A model generated the notes under the pieces. The model was given only the letters and a program-made list of their open reading frames with translations, searched no databases and had not been told where the DNA came from. This document shows positions 8,111-15,052 of a stretch of DNA of 64,000 bases, one piece after another. Within the stretch, counting starts at the first letter, position 1; the number at the start of each line of letters is the position of its first letter. A program made the translations under genes and the position numbers. This DNA comes from RGIG9041 sp045657265 (GTDB lineage: Bacteria; Bacillota; Clostridia; Oscillospirales; QAKW01), in the NCBI GenBank assembly GCA_045657265.1, contig JAZOSU010000004.1:1-64000 (forward strand), given 5' to 3'.

Positions 8111-8566
8111 TTATGCAACTTCGAGTAACTTTTTACTAACTCTTGCTTGAACATCAATATAATATGCAAGTTCATCTGAAGTCAGATTTTTATTTTCCCA
8201 TTCACTAAATTTTGATACAAAATCAGAATACTTGCTAATGTATTCTGAATATTTTGTAAGCAAACTGAAATCTGATGGATTATCTTTATATTTTTTCATA
8301 AATGCGATATACTCATCTATAAATTTTTCATACGTATCCATAGCACTTTTGAATTCGGAGTTTAATTCAACTTCCTCTTTTTCATTTGCCTCATTTTCAG
8401 AAACATCAGAAGACTCACTCTCTTCTACTTTTGTATCGGTTGAATTTTGAGTTGCTTCTTCATTAACTGACTCGGAATTTTCAGAATTTTCAGAGGTTAT
8501 GTTTGTACAAGCTGTAAAATTCAAAACCAATACCATTAATAACATCAATAACAAAAATTTTTTCAT
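8111..8566 (-). CDS. DUF6591-like lipoprotein
   Basis: A 151-residue secreted lipoprotein. The signal peptide ends in the lipobox LNFTAC, with Cys at residue 20. A low-complexity Glu/Ser/Asn linker (about residues 22-68) is followed by a charged helical domain with YEKFIDEYIAFMKKYKDNPSD, which looks like the DUF6591 group. It is anchored to the outer face of the membrane. It is the first gene of the cluster that continues with two-helix, TM2 and DUF2752 proteins. SD AAGGGGA precedes the ATG. The role is unknown. Confidence 0.8.
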   Translation of the reverse strand: MKKFLLLMLLMVLVLNFTACTNITSENSENSESVNEEATQNSTDTKVEESESSDVSENEANEKEEVELNSEFKSAMDTYEKFIDEYIAFMKKYKDNPSDFSLLTKYSEYISKYSDFVSKFSEWENKNLTSDELAYYIDVQARVSKKLLEVA

Positions 8567-8651
8567 ATAAATCCCCTTTCGATTTTATGTTATAAATCAT
8601 AACATATATTTATAACATTTGTCAAGGCATAATATTGGTGAGGTGATTTAT

Positions 8652-8840
8652 ATGAAAGAAAAACTCATCATTAATAAAAAGTCGTTAAAAGGAGAAGACG
8701 GTTACAAAACTTTTTCTATCAGAATAAAAGATGATACCGTTATTAAATTGGATAAATTATCGGAACAAACTAATCGTTCCAGAAATGAACTTATAAATAT
8801 ATTACTTGATTATGCAATAAATAATTGCGAAGTCAAATAA
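8652..8840 (+). CDS. Ribbon-helix-helix DNA-binding protein
   Basis: A 62-residue protein with the Arc/CopG pattern: a short strand (YKTFSIRIKDD), then helix A (VIKLDKLSEQTN), a turn, and helix B (SRNELINILLDYAI). The start is set at ATG 8652 because GAGGTGA lies seven bases upstream. It is divergent from the lipoprotein operon starting at 8566, with 85 bases between the starts, so it may control that operon. No toxin partner is adjacent. Confidence 0.8.
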   Translation: MKEKLIINKKSLKGEDGYKTFSIRIKDDTVIKLDKLSEQTNRSRNELINILLDYAINNCEVK

Positions 8841-8855
8841 AAATCAGCAAAAGTA

Positions 8856-8887
8856 AAATCCTCGTTCAAAAGAACGAGGATTTTTAG
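8856..8887 (+). terminator. Terminator of the RHH gene
   Basis: Perfect hairpin ATCCTCGTTC / GAACGAGGAT with a four-base loop, followed by TTTTT, fifteen bases after the stop codon. Confidence 0.9.
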
Positions 8888-9031
8888 ATATCGCAAACAA
8901 TCAGATGGCACTTTGTTTCAAGAAATTTATCTACCTATATATCCCTGTTTTATACCTCTGCCATTTCTTCTGAAGATTCCAGACTACCACACATATTATA
9001 TTTGCAATAATTGTTTATAAAAAGAAGTTAT

Positions 9032-9712
9032 TCACATATTTTTACTCTGACGGATTTTAATTTTTTGCCAGTTAATATAACCGTATATATCGTTTGCCAA
9101 AAAAGCCACAAAACACACCACAACAGAAATATATTTAACGTCATATACACTTGCCATTACCCACAATACTATAAGCACAATATCATTTAAGGCATACGCC
9201 AACGCAAACAGTGGACTTCTTCTGAAAGTCAAATAAACAGCACTAAAACTTGTAGTAACAGACAATGTGCTTGGCACAATATTTGCATTATTAAAATAAG
9301 TTAATATGAAATAAAACAAAATGGTAATTATTGCTGTACCAATCCACATAAATATTGTTTCTTTTTTACTAATGGTATTAACCTTAACTTCCGCTTTGTT
9401 ATCATTGTATGGGTTTCTAATCCACGATATCAATGCAAAAACTGCCATCGGCATTGTCATACCCAGATATGTAATCATTTCACCGTAATAAGAGAATGTA
9501 TAGGATATAATCCCATACAACAAACTAAATATTACCATCAAAAATTGTCCAAACGGGTTTCCTTTGGCATTAAAAATAAGGGATGTTACACCAATGAGCG
9601 AAGCAATTAACGTCAGATAGTTTTCCCTGTCAAAAATACAACAAGATATAACAATTAACGATACTGATGAACACCATAAAATTATTTCTGATTTTGAAAA
9701 ATATCTTTTCAA
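9032..9712 (-). CDS. pnuC: PnuC-family nicotinamide riboside (vitamin) transporter
   Basis: A 226-residue membrane protein with about seven hydrophobic helices and the PnuC landmarks NPFGQFLMVIFSLLYG and ISWIRNPY. PnuC proteins facilitate uptake of nicotinamide riboside; relatives take thiamine or riboflavin, and specificity cannot be decided here. The start codon is TTG with AAGGAGG seven bases upstream. Immediately before the SD lies a terminator hairpin that can be replaced by another pairing (9727-9809), so expression is probably controlled by attenuation. Confidence 0.88.
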   Translation of the reverse strand: MKRYFSKSEIILWCSSVSLIVISCCIFDRENYLTLIASLIGVTSLIFNAKGNPFGQFLMVIFSLLYGIISYTFSYYGEMITYLGMTMPMAVFALISWIRNPYNDNKAEVKVNTISKKETIFMWIGTAIITILFYFILTYFNNANIVPSTLSVTTSFSAVYLTFRRSPLFALAYALNDIVLIVLWVMASVYDVKYISVVVCFVAFLANDIYGYINWQKIKIRQSKNM

Positions 9713-9726
9713 CTCAAATCCTCCTT

Positions 9727-9781
9727 AAAAAAAGCATCCGTACACACATCTTCAAAGACCTAACGATGTGCAAACGAATGC
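9727..9781 (-). terminator. Attenuator terminator in the pnuC leader
   Basis: Minus-strand long hairpin: outer stem GCATTCGT / ACGGATGC, inner stem CACATC / GATGTG, a 14-base loop, then seven T directly before AAGGAGG. The outer 5' arm (GCATT) is shared with a competing hairpin at 9777-9791. Confidence 0.8.
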
Positions 9782-9815
9782 TTTTCGCATTTCACTACCC
9801 GGTGGCAGTTATCTA
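9777..9815 (-). promoter_or_regulatory. Structured pnuC leader, class unknown
   Basis: Upstream of the terminator the minus-strand RNA forms hairpin ACTGCC / GGGTAGT (9794-9809). It can also form AATGC-GAAAA-GCATT (9777-9791), which uses the 5' arm of the terminator. This is the layout of a transcription-attenuating riboswitch. The segment CCACCGGGTAGTG is loosely like part of the ZTP aptamer, but the second conserved half is not seen, so I do not assign a class. Confidence 0.55.
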
Positions 9816-9825
9816 TTATTTTTAA

Positions 9826-10020
9826 CTATAATTTGTTTTTATAATATCTTTTTTCACTTTCGGTCAATATTGCAAGAGTATCTGATTTAATTATTTCTTT
9901 AATACCATTATTTATAAAATCCGCAGTTTCTTCGCTGAGCTTAAAACACGAAATAAGTAAATAATCTCGATTTAATTCAGGAATATTGGTGCAATTATGC
10001 CAATTTGGATGCCACTTTAT
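9826..10020 (-). pseudogene. Truncated ORF remnant
   Basis: An open frame of 64 codons reading IKWHPNWHNC at its left end and ending SEKRYYKNKL-stop. It has normal-looking composition (charged helices, KEIIKSDTLAILTESEKR) but no plausible start codon or SD; an in-frame TAA precedes it. It looks like the 3' end of a gene whose front is lost. It lies between the isomerase gene and the pnuC leader. I do not recognise the family. Confidence 0.5.
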
Positions 10021-10081
10021 TTATATTAACGTTTTTTCTAATATTAGCAGGTTTCTGTTTTTGTGCTTGATAATTTATATT

Positions 10082-10864
10082 TCACTTTAACTCTTTAAAT
10101 TTATCGACCATTAAAGCAAATTTTTTAATACTCTTGGCTGCAGCGGAATAATAATCTCTGACTGACATATCCTTATATCTTGGGTGGTTATTCGGCTTAA
10201 TTTCAAGCATCAATGTCAAATCTCTTGAGCACTCTGCAATCTCCCGTGCGGTTTGTTCAAAGTCAATGTTTCCGTCAAAAGGTATCATATGCATATCTTT
10301 ATCGCACACACATTCGTTATCGCTAAGGTGTGTTGCAACCAATCGGTCTGACCACATTGACATATACCGTACCCCAGGTGTAAATGCGTTTTCGTGCGAG
10401 GTGTCCAAACAAAAGCCTACATCAGGATAGCGTTCCATCATAAACTGAACGTTTTCTACATATCTATGATTTTCAAAAGCAATCTTAATACCTTTACTTT
10501 TTGCATATGCCATCAATTTATCAAATCTGTCTAAACCAATTTTATTGATACGCGGCATAGGTCTACCGTTTGAGACATGCGCTATCATTAAATGAACCCC
10601 GTATTGAACGCAAAAATCGATGCTTTTTAAAAATTCATCCAGCATAGCCTCACCGGCATCGCCTTCTTCCCATATGCTATTTTGCTTTTTAAACGGGGCA
10701 TGAAAATTATCTACAGTGATGTTTGCTTTTTTTAGTGCAGACATAACTTCGGTAAACTGTGGATTCTCAATGCAAACGAAGGTCCTGTCAATTCCGTTTT
10801 CCAAAAAAGCATCTATCACTTCCTGAAACGGCCACTTTGAATCAAAATTTATCCCTATGTGCAT
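10082..10864 (-). CDS. Sugar phosphate isomerase/epimerase (AP-endonuclease-2-like TIM barrel)
   Basis: A roughly 260-residue TIM-barrel protein of the xylose-isomerase-like family. Metal-binding style motifs are visible: IAHVSNG, IAFENHRY, GFCLDTSHENAF, THLSDNEC and LMLEIKPN. The reaction and substrate are unknown; members isomerise or epimerise sugars or cyclitols. I start at the ATG of MHIGINF because GAGGA lies about eight bases upstream; the longer frame has no SD. A related but broken gene is at 20698-21595. Confidence 0.8.
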   Translation of the reverse strand: MHIGINFDSKWPFQEVIDAFLENGIDRTFVCIENPQFTEVMSALKKANITVDNFHAPFKKQNSIWEEGDAGEAMLDEFLKSIDFCVQYGVHLMIAHVSNGRPMPRINKIGLDRFDKLMAYAKSKGIKIAFENHRYVENVQFMMERYPDVGFCLDTSHENAFTPGVRYMSMWSDRLVATHLSDNECVCDKDMHMIPFDGNIDFEQTAREIAECSRDLTLMLEIKPNNHPRYKDMSVRDYYSAAAKSIKKFALMVDKFKELK

Positions 10865-11111
10865 ACATTTTATTCCTCTTCGTTTTTTAAAAGACATTTC
10901 ACTACTTTTTTGACATTATAGTATAAATTTGCCTACAAATCAATACCAAGTATTGTATATCATTATTTCGGAAGCTTTTTAATACATACCTAAAGGTATG
11001 ATCAGACTGTCAAAATCCCCCTATCTTACGATTCGGGGAATTTTCGGGGATAAATAATAAAAACCTTCATTTCCCCAAAGCACGGAGAATGGATCAAACT
11101 TTAACCAAAAG
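10865..11111. other. Non-coding spacer with hairpins
   Basis: No credible gene. It holds the short palindrome CATACC-TAAA-GGTATG (10985-11000) and a terminator-like inverted repeat AAAATCCCC / GGGGAATTTT (11012-11044). Its right part marks the transition from AT-rich flanking DNA to the GC-richer cassette that follows. Confidence 0.5.
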
Positions 11112-11138
11112 AAAAACGCAAGGCAATCTTGCGTTTTT
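11112..11138 (+). terminator. Intrinsic terminator before the M20 gene
   Basis: Hairpin AACGCAAG / CTTGCGTT with a five-base loop followed by T7. It either ends a lost upstream gene or attenuates the downstream one. A promoter overlapping its right arm (11129-11157) favours the first reading. Confidence 0.7.
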
Positions 11139-11157
11139 TTCTTTTCGGTGGTATAAT
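11129..11157 (+). promoter_or_regulatory. Promoter of the M20 amidohydrolase gene
   Basis: -35 TTGCGT (11129-11134), a 17-base spacer and -10 TATAAT (11152-11157), 42 bases before the ATG at 11200. The -35 box is formed by the right arm of the preceding terminator. Confidence 0.55.
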
Positions 11158-11199
11158 TTTGAAAATGAAAAGGATTTCTCTAAGAGAGGAGATTTTATT

Positions 11200-12516
11200 A
11201 TGACCACATATGAAAAAATCATTCAAATTGCAGAAGAAAGTCAGGAGGAATTAGTTTCTTGCCGCCGCGATTTCCACAAGCACGCGGAAACGGGCTGGTT
11301 CGAAATGCGCACCTCTTCCATCATTGCAAGAAAACTGACCGATATGGGATACGAAGTTTTAACAGGAGAAGACGTTTGTCTGAAAGAAGCCAGAATGGGC
11401 GTTCCCTCCGAAGAAGAATTAGAAAAAGCCTATGAAAGAGCCATCTCACAAGGCGCCGATCCCGAATTCGTTGAGCGTACCCGCGGCGGTATGACGGGTG
11501 TTATCGGTATTCTCCGTTGTGGCGAAGGGCCTACGGTTGCCTTCCGTTTTGACATCGATGCTCTGGGCGTTTTCGAATCCGAAGACGAAGATCACAGACC
11601 TCATAAGGAGGGCTTTGCCTCTCTCAACTACGGCTCTATGCACGCTTGCGGACACGACGGTCACGCTACCATAGGTCTCGGCGTTGCAAAAGCTTTGATG
11701 GCAATAAAGGATGAGCTTTGCGGAACCATCAAGCTGATCTTCCAGCCTGCGGAAGAAGGAGTAAGAGGCTCAAAATCCATTGTGGAGAAAGGGCATCTGG
11801 ATGACGTTGAATTTTTTATCGGCTCTCACCTGACCAAAAAAGCAGAGGAAGACCCCATCGAATTTATCCCCGGCACCTACGGAAGCCTTGCTACCTGCAA
11901 ATACGACGTGGTAATCCACGGTCTTGCCTCCCACGCCGGCAGCTCTCCCCATCTGGGCAAAAACGCTATGCTTGCCGCCGCCACCGCCGTTTTGAACCTT
12001 TACGCCATTCCCCGTCACAGCGACGGTGTGACCCGTATCAACGTTGGCAAACTCATTGCAGGAAGCGGCAGAAACGTAATCTGTGACGAGGCAAAACTGG
12101 AAATCGAGGTTCGCGGTGCTACCACCGCTTTGAACGAATATATGCGCACTTACGCGGAACGGATTTTGAAAAGTGCCGCTGAAATGCACGACTGTTCCGT
12201 GGAAATGCGCTTGATGGGTGCTTCCATTTCCCACCATTCCGACGAAGATCTGGCACAGACCATTCGTGAAGTTTGCACCGAAAAGGCAGGTCTTATTCCC
12301 GCAGGAGAGCCTCTGCTCCGTAAAAGCGGCGGCAGTGAGGATGTGGCTTATATGCTTCAGAGAGTGCAGGAAAAGGGTGGAAAAGCGGTTTTTATTCGAC
12401 TGATGACCAGCATGGCTGCCCACGGTCACAACAGAAAATACGACTTCGACGAAACCGTATTAAAAAACGGTGTGAAAGCCTTTTCTTGTATGGCTGCTTA
12501 CCTGATGAGAAAATAA
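11200..12516 (+). CDS. M20-family amidohydrolase/peptidase
   Basis: A 438-residue metallohydrolase of the M20D (aminoacylase/aminobenzoyl-glutamate hydrolase-like) group. Metal-site motifs are visible: FRFDIDALG, HACGHDGHATIGLG and QPAEEG, then a dimerisation domain and GGSEDVAYM with a late AAHGHNRKYDF. It cleaves an amide bond of an unknown substrate. The start is ATG 11200, with AGAGAGGA upstream. Codons are visibly richer in GCC, CCC, CTG and GGC than those of neighbours, which suggests recent transfer together with the dead hydrolase downstream. Confidence 0.9.
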   Translation: MTTYEKIIQIAEESQEELVSCRRDFHKHAETGWFEMRTSSIIARKLTDMGYEVLTGEDVCLKEARMGVPSEEELEKAYERAISQGADPEFVERTRGGMTGVIGILRCGEGPTVAFRFDIDALGVFESEDEDHRPHKEGFASLNYGSMHACGHDGHATIGLGVAKALMAIKDELCGTIKLIFQPAEEGVRGSKSIVEKGHLDDVEFFIGSHLTKKAEEDPIEFIPGTYGSLATCKYDVVIHGLASHAGSSPHLGKNAMLAAATAVLNLYAIPRHSDGVTRINVGKLIAGSGRNVICDEAKLEIEVRGATTALNEYMRTYAERILKSAAEMHDCSVEMRLMGASISHHSDEDLAQTIREVCTEKAGLIPAGEPLLRKSGGSEDVAYMLQRVQEKGGKAVFIRLMTSMAAHGHNRKYDFDETVLKNGVKAFSCMAAYLMRK

Positions 12517-12520
12517 GGCT

Positions 12521-12983
12521 ATGATTCTTTCCAACATTCAGCCCTTTCACCTTTACGGCAATATTTACTTTATCGGCTCCTCTAAGGTTTCGGTGCATAT
12601 GATCGAAACGGAATCTGGTCTGTGCTGATTGACACGGGCTATCCCGATATGTACGAGCAGATCCTTAACAGTATGGAAAATTTAGGCTTTGACCCAAAAA
12701 GCATATGCGCCATTTTCCATTCTCACGGACATATCGACCATTTCTGATGTACGGAACGCCTGTCAGCACTTTCCGGTGCTGTGAAATTTTCCGCAAAGGT
12801 CTTCACGATCTGGAAAAAGAAAAAGTGAATTTCGTTCTGGGAATTCATCCAAAGCAAAGCGGAACAGAAGAAAAACTTCTTGTCATCCAAAATAACGAGA
12901 GTATTCTCGACCCTGAAAAATGTAAAAATTTTCTCCTAAAAACCAAAAAAGTGCTGGATAAAACCATCGCCGACGAAGCATAA
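12521..12983 (+). pseudogene. Metallo-beta-lactamase-fold hydrolase, broken
   Basis: The ATG opens a frame MILSNIQPFHLYG. After GLC a one-base frameshift restores LIDTGYPDMYEQIL, which runs to the metal-binding HSHGHIDHF. A second frame break leads to TERLSALSGAVKF. A deletion has removed the middle of the gene, and the C-terminal part resumes in another frame (FVLGIHPKQSG to TIADEA). At least two frameshifts and a missing core mean no active enzyme. It is four bases after the M20 stop and has the same GC-rich codons, so the two came as one cassette. Confidence 0.8.
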
Positions 12984-13036
12984 CAAAAAAATCAAACGAA
13001 AACGAGCAGGTTCTTGAGGACAGCTTTTTACTAAAA

Positions 13037-13068
13037 AAGCGGAATTTGGTTCACAAATTCCCCGCTTG
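13037..13068 (+). other. Imperfect hairpin after the cassette
   Basis: Inverted repeat AGCGGAATTTG / CAAATTCCCCGCT with a five-base loop, not followed by a clear T-run. It may be a degraded terminator for the M20 cassette. Confidence 0.4.
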
Positions 13069-13086
13069 TAACAGTATATGACAAAA

Positions 13087-13136
13087 ACTACCCGAAAAAG
13101 AGGAAAAGAAAACTCTTTTTCGGGTAGTACTTTTTA
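13087..13136 (+). terminator. Strong hairpin with T-run
   Basis: A perfect 16-bp stem, ACTACCCGAAAAAGAG / CTCTTTTTCGGGTAGT, with a ten-base loop followed by ACTTTTTA. It sits directly before the first hairpin array and probably belongs to that repeat. Confidence 0.75.
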
Positions 13137-13138
13137 TA

Positions 13139-13200
13139 GTGATATTTCCCTTTCGGGAAGTGATATTGAAACCTTAGGGTTTTAGTGATAGTTTATTCGC
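13139..13200. repeat. Hairpin-array repeat 1 (GTGATAT units)
   Basis: Heptamer GTGATAT at 13139-13145 and 13160-13166, and GTGATA at 13185-13190, alternating with short palindromes of unrelated sequence: TTCCC-TTTC-GGGAA, then TGAAACC-TTA-GGGTTTTA. It has the same architecture as the arrays at 14109-14281 and 15439-15611. It is not a CRISPR: repeats are only seven bases and the spacers are self-complementary. Confidence 0.75.
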
Positions 13201-13214
13201 CATTAACTACCTAA

Positions 13215-13380
13215 GGCAATATGAACTTGTCAAGTAAAAGTAGACAGTAAAAACCACCAATTACTCAAACCCTTGTTCCATTCTATATTGAACAGGGGTT
13301 TTGTAATTAAGTTTGTATGACAATCTTTCGTTATTGAAGTAATGAACATACTTTTCAATAAACGGGGTATACTCTCGTCG
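13215..13380 (-). mobile_element. IS3-family transposase 3' remnant
   Basis: The frame RREYTPFIEKYVHYFNNERL followed by SYKLNYKTPVQYRMEQGFE-stop is the extreme C-terminus of an IS3/IS150-type OrfB integrase. The DDE core and OrfA are absent. About 20 bases past the stop, TGTCTACTTTTACTTGACAAG resembles an IS3-type right end. The left side is joined directly to a fragment of an M20 peptidase gene, so the element is a dead remnant. Confidence 0.8.
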
Positions 13381-13384
13381 GATT

Positions 13385-13534
13385 TTAATTTTTTGCCATA
13401 CGCCGAAAATATGCCCCCACCTGATCAACACGCGCTTTATCATTAGAAGAACTTTCAATATTGCATACATCCTCCCAAACATCTATATAAGCGTTGTTTA
13501 GACGGTCAATTTCATTAAAAATTACTTTTTGAAT
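13385..13534 (-). pseudogene. M20-family peptidase N-terminal fragment
   Basis: A 49-codon frame preceded by GGAGG. It reads NEIDRLNNAYIDVWEDVCNI, then ESSSNDKARVDQVGAYFRRM, and stops. The pattern W-x-D-x-C-x-I-E-S-x(5)-D-x-x-G-V-D-x-V-G-x-Y-F is the N-terminus of carboxypeptidase G2-like M20 proteins. The start codon appears to be ATT, perhaps a decayed ATG. The remainder is lost at the junction with the IS3 remnant, so the gene is inactive. Confidence 0.6.
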
Positions 13535-13559
13535 AAATAAACCTCCATTTTATTTAATA

Positions 13560-13815
13560 TACTACAGAATTATGAACAAAGCAAGGTGTATTATGGTTTC
13601 GGTAGATTGAATCTATCTCAACGTGGATTTTTATATCCATCTGTGAAGCAGACATCGAACTTCTTCACTATTACTTCTTACTTATTACTTCAAAAACGAC
13701 AAGATTCTTTTAGTGAAGAGCGAAGAAGTAAGAGGTAATAAGTAAAAAACGACAAGGCTCTGTCGAATCTTGTCGTTTTTTTGCTGATACGAACCATTAT
13801 GATGCCAAGTTTAAA
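13560..13815. repeat. Interspersed element A with long inverted repeat
   Basis: The left part (TTTCGGTAGATTGAATC followed by a GTGGATTTT stretch) aligns with the left part of element B near 14065-14108. The right part (GCTGATACGAACC to GATGCCAAG) aligns with the right end of element B at 14321-14352. Inside, AAAACGACAAGATTC (13693-13707) pairs with GAATCTTGTCGTTTT (13765-13779), giving a long hairpin that ends in T7. GTGAAG-type units also occur within it. The two copies flank the small gene at 13816-14013. Confidence 0.6.
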
Positions 13816-14013
13816 TTAGTCAATACTTTCTCTAATAGCGTCAAGTTTGTTTTTGACTTCCATCATAAGCGATTTAAATAAATACTGGTTTGAATCTAAT
13901 CGAATATTTTGCCAAACGCCATCCTTTTTTGCCTGTGCTTCAATGAGTTCGCAGCGGTTGCAGTACCAATCAAAAACTTCTTTAGCTTTTATGTTTACTT
14001 CTTTTTTTGTCAT
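13816..14013 (-). CDS. Small hypothetical protein
   Basis: A 65-residue protein starting MTKKEVNIKAKEVFDWYCNR, predicted mostly helical and charged, with two cysteines. I do not recognise a family. AAGGCGGTG precedes the ATG at 14013. It lies exactly between interspersed elements A and B, whose edges nearly touch both ends of the gene. Longer readings that extend upstream run into element B and are not credible. Confidence 0.6.
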   Translation of the reverse strand: MTKKEVNIKAKEVFDWYCNRCELIEAQAKKDGVWQNIRLDSNQYLFKSLMMEVKNKLDAIRESID

Positions 14014-14108
14014 TAAAACACCGCCTTTATATAATATAACATAAGGGAAGAAATTAAACAAGATACAATCGGCTTCGGTCGTTCGAATCCACATTGACGG
14101 AGATTTTA

Positions 14109-14281
14109 GTGATGTATTTTGCTTCGAAAAAGTGATGTTACGCCTATCGGTGTAATGATGCTGCTCACATTGTTCGCAGTGATGTGATGTTTGCCAACTG
14201 TGCCGCAAGACACAACATCGCTGTCCAAAGGACTACATCACTAGCGTAAGCGACATCACTTGCCCAAAAGGGCAAACATCG
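14109..14281. repeat. Hairpin-array repeat 2 (GTGATGT units)
   Basis: GTGATGT occurs at 14109, 14132, 14179 and 14184, and its complement ACATCAC (or ACATC) near 14215, at 14235 and 14253, and at 14276. The left half is therefore direct and the right half inverted. Between the units lie unrelated palindromes, for example TGTCC-AAA-GGACTA, TAGCGTAAGCGA and TTGCCC-AAAA-GGGCAA. The whole array can fold as nested hairpins on either strand. Confidence 0.8.
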
Positions 14282-14283
14282 TT

Positions 14284-14320
14284 AAAAAAAAGACCTTGTC
14301 TTTCGACAAGGTCTTTTTTC
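14284..14320. terminator. Hairpin with flanking A- and T-runs
   Basis: AAAAGACCTTGTC / GACAAGGTCTTTT with a four-base TTTC loop, A-run on the left and T-run on the right, so it could stop transcription from both sides. It is part of element B. Confidence 0.75.
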
Positions 14321-14360
14321 TGGCTGTTGCGAACTATTTAGATGCCAAATTTTTTGAGAA

Positions 14361-14446
14361 AGAGTTGAATTTTTGCTATTTCCATCTTTCTTGCAAATTT
14401 TGCAAATTTATTAATTATCCTTAGAGAATGGAATTTGTCTTATTTT
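14361..14446. other. AT-rich spacer
   Basis: About 85 bases between element B and the small membrane protein gene. No gene or clear signal is visible. Confidence 0.4.
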
Positions 14447-14713
14447 TTATATATGATACCATATCCAAGATATTATATCTCCTGTTGTCATAGTTCCTCC
14501 TATTGTACAGAAGAAAACAATTATACTGATAATTGCAACAATTATAGGAATTAATCTATTTTTCTCCTCTCTAAAACACAATATAATACTAATTATTGCC
14601 GAAAGTAGAGAAATAATAGTAACAATCGGCATAATATTAGCATTCCAAATTCCTGCACCTAAACCAATAACAACGAATAAAATCAAAATTATGGGTATGG
14701 AAACTATAAACAT
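14447..14713 (-). CDS. Small three-helix membrane protein
   Basis: An 88-residue, very hydrophobic protein with three likely membrane segments (about residues 2-22, 27-46 and 53-72) and the basic link CFREEKNRL between the second and third. AAGGAGG lies upstream of the ATG. The family is not recognised. It is divergent from a small XRE-type regulator with 98 bases between the starts, so the two may share a control region. Confidence 0.65.
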   Translation of the reverse strand: MFIVSIPIILILFVVIGLGAGIWNANIMPIVTIISLLSAIISIILCFREEKNRLIPIIVAIISIIVFFCTIGGTMTTGDIISWIWYHI

Positions 14714-14811
14714 ATCTAAACCTCCTTTTGTATCTTTATATAAGTATATACTTATAAATGAATTGTCAAGAGGATATATATTTAATAGAATATAATCGTA
14801 GAGGTGATTTG

Positions 14812-15015
14812 ATGATTAGGATCTGTTTAGACAAAACTTTAAAGAAATTAAATGTCAGCCGTTACGAACTTGCAAAGCGCACGGGAATACAATATCAAAT
14901 CATAGACAATTATCATAAAAACAAAGTGAAACGCTATGACAGTTTTGTACTTGAAAGAATTTGCGTTGCTCTTGACTGTAACGTAAGCGATATAATTGAA
15001 TTTGTAAAAGAATAG
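14812..15015 (+). CDS. Small XRE-family HTH regulator
   Basis: A 67-residue protein that is essentially one helix-turn-helix domain of the Cro/C1 type: KKLNVSRYELAKRTGIQYQI, then IDNYHKNKVKRYDSFVLERI and the ending DCNVSDIIEF. This YozG-like group is common in Firmicutes mobile and accessory regions. The start is set at ATG 14812 because GAGGTG lies eight bases upstream. It probably represses itself and perhaps the divergent membrane protein gene. Confidence 0.85.
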   Translation: MIRICLDKTLKKLNVSRYELAKRTGIQYQIIDNYHKNKVKRYDSFVLERICVALDCNVSDIIEFVKE

Positions 15016-15052
15016 CACCTGACTCTGTTTGGAATCAGGTGCTGTTTTATTC
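15010..15052. terminator. Bidirectional terminator
   Basis: AGCACCTGA / TCAGGTGCT with a 12-base loop, followed by GTTTTATT. It overlaps the stop of the HTH gene and lies against the 3' end of the convergent four-helix-bundle gene. Confidence 0.8.

Larger units (their letters stand above)
14060..14360. repeat. Interspersed element B (contains array 2 and a terminator)
   Basis: The second copy of the element seen at 13560-13815. Its left segment, TTCGGTCGTTCGAATCC followed by a GACGGAGATTTT stretch, and its right segment, GCGAACTATTTAGATGCCAAA, align with element A, but the interior differs. Here the interior is hairpin array 2 followed by a terminator-like hairpin. It lies upstream of the small gene at 13816-14013. 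Confidence 0.6.

Noticed and set aside
9777..9815. ZTP riboswitch upstream of pnuC
   Set aside because: Only a CCACCGGG-like block fits; the second conserved segment and the expected stems are not clear, so it is left unclassified.
11770..12429. A 219-codon open frame on the minus strand inside the M20 gene
   Set aside because: It is antisense to a clear metallohydrolase with all motifs; no SD and no recognisable domain.
14060..14110. A tRNA remnant (TTCGAATCC resembles a T loop)
   Set aside because: Flanking bases do not form a T stem or acceptor stem, and element A lacks the same match.
14014..14208. N-terminal extension of the small gene at 13816-14013
   Set aside because: It reads through element B and array 2; the internal ATG has a proper SD.
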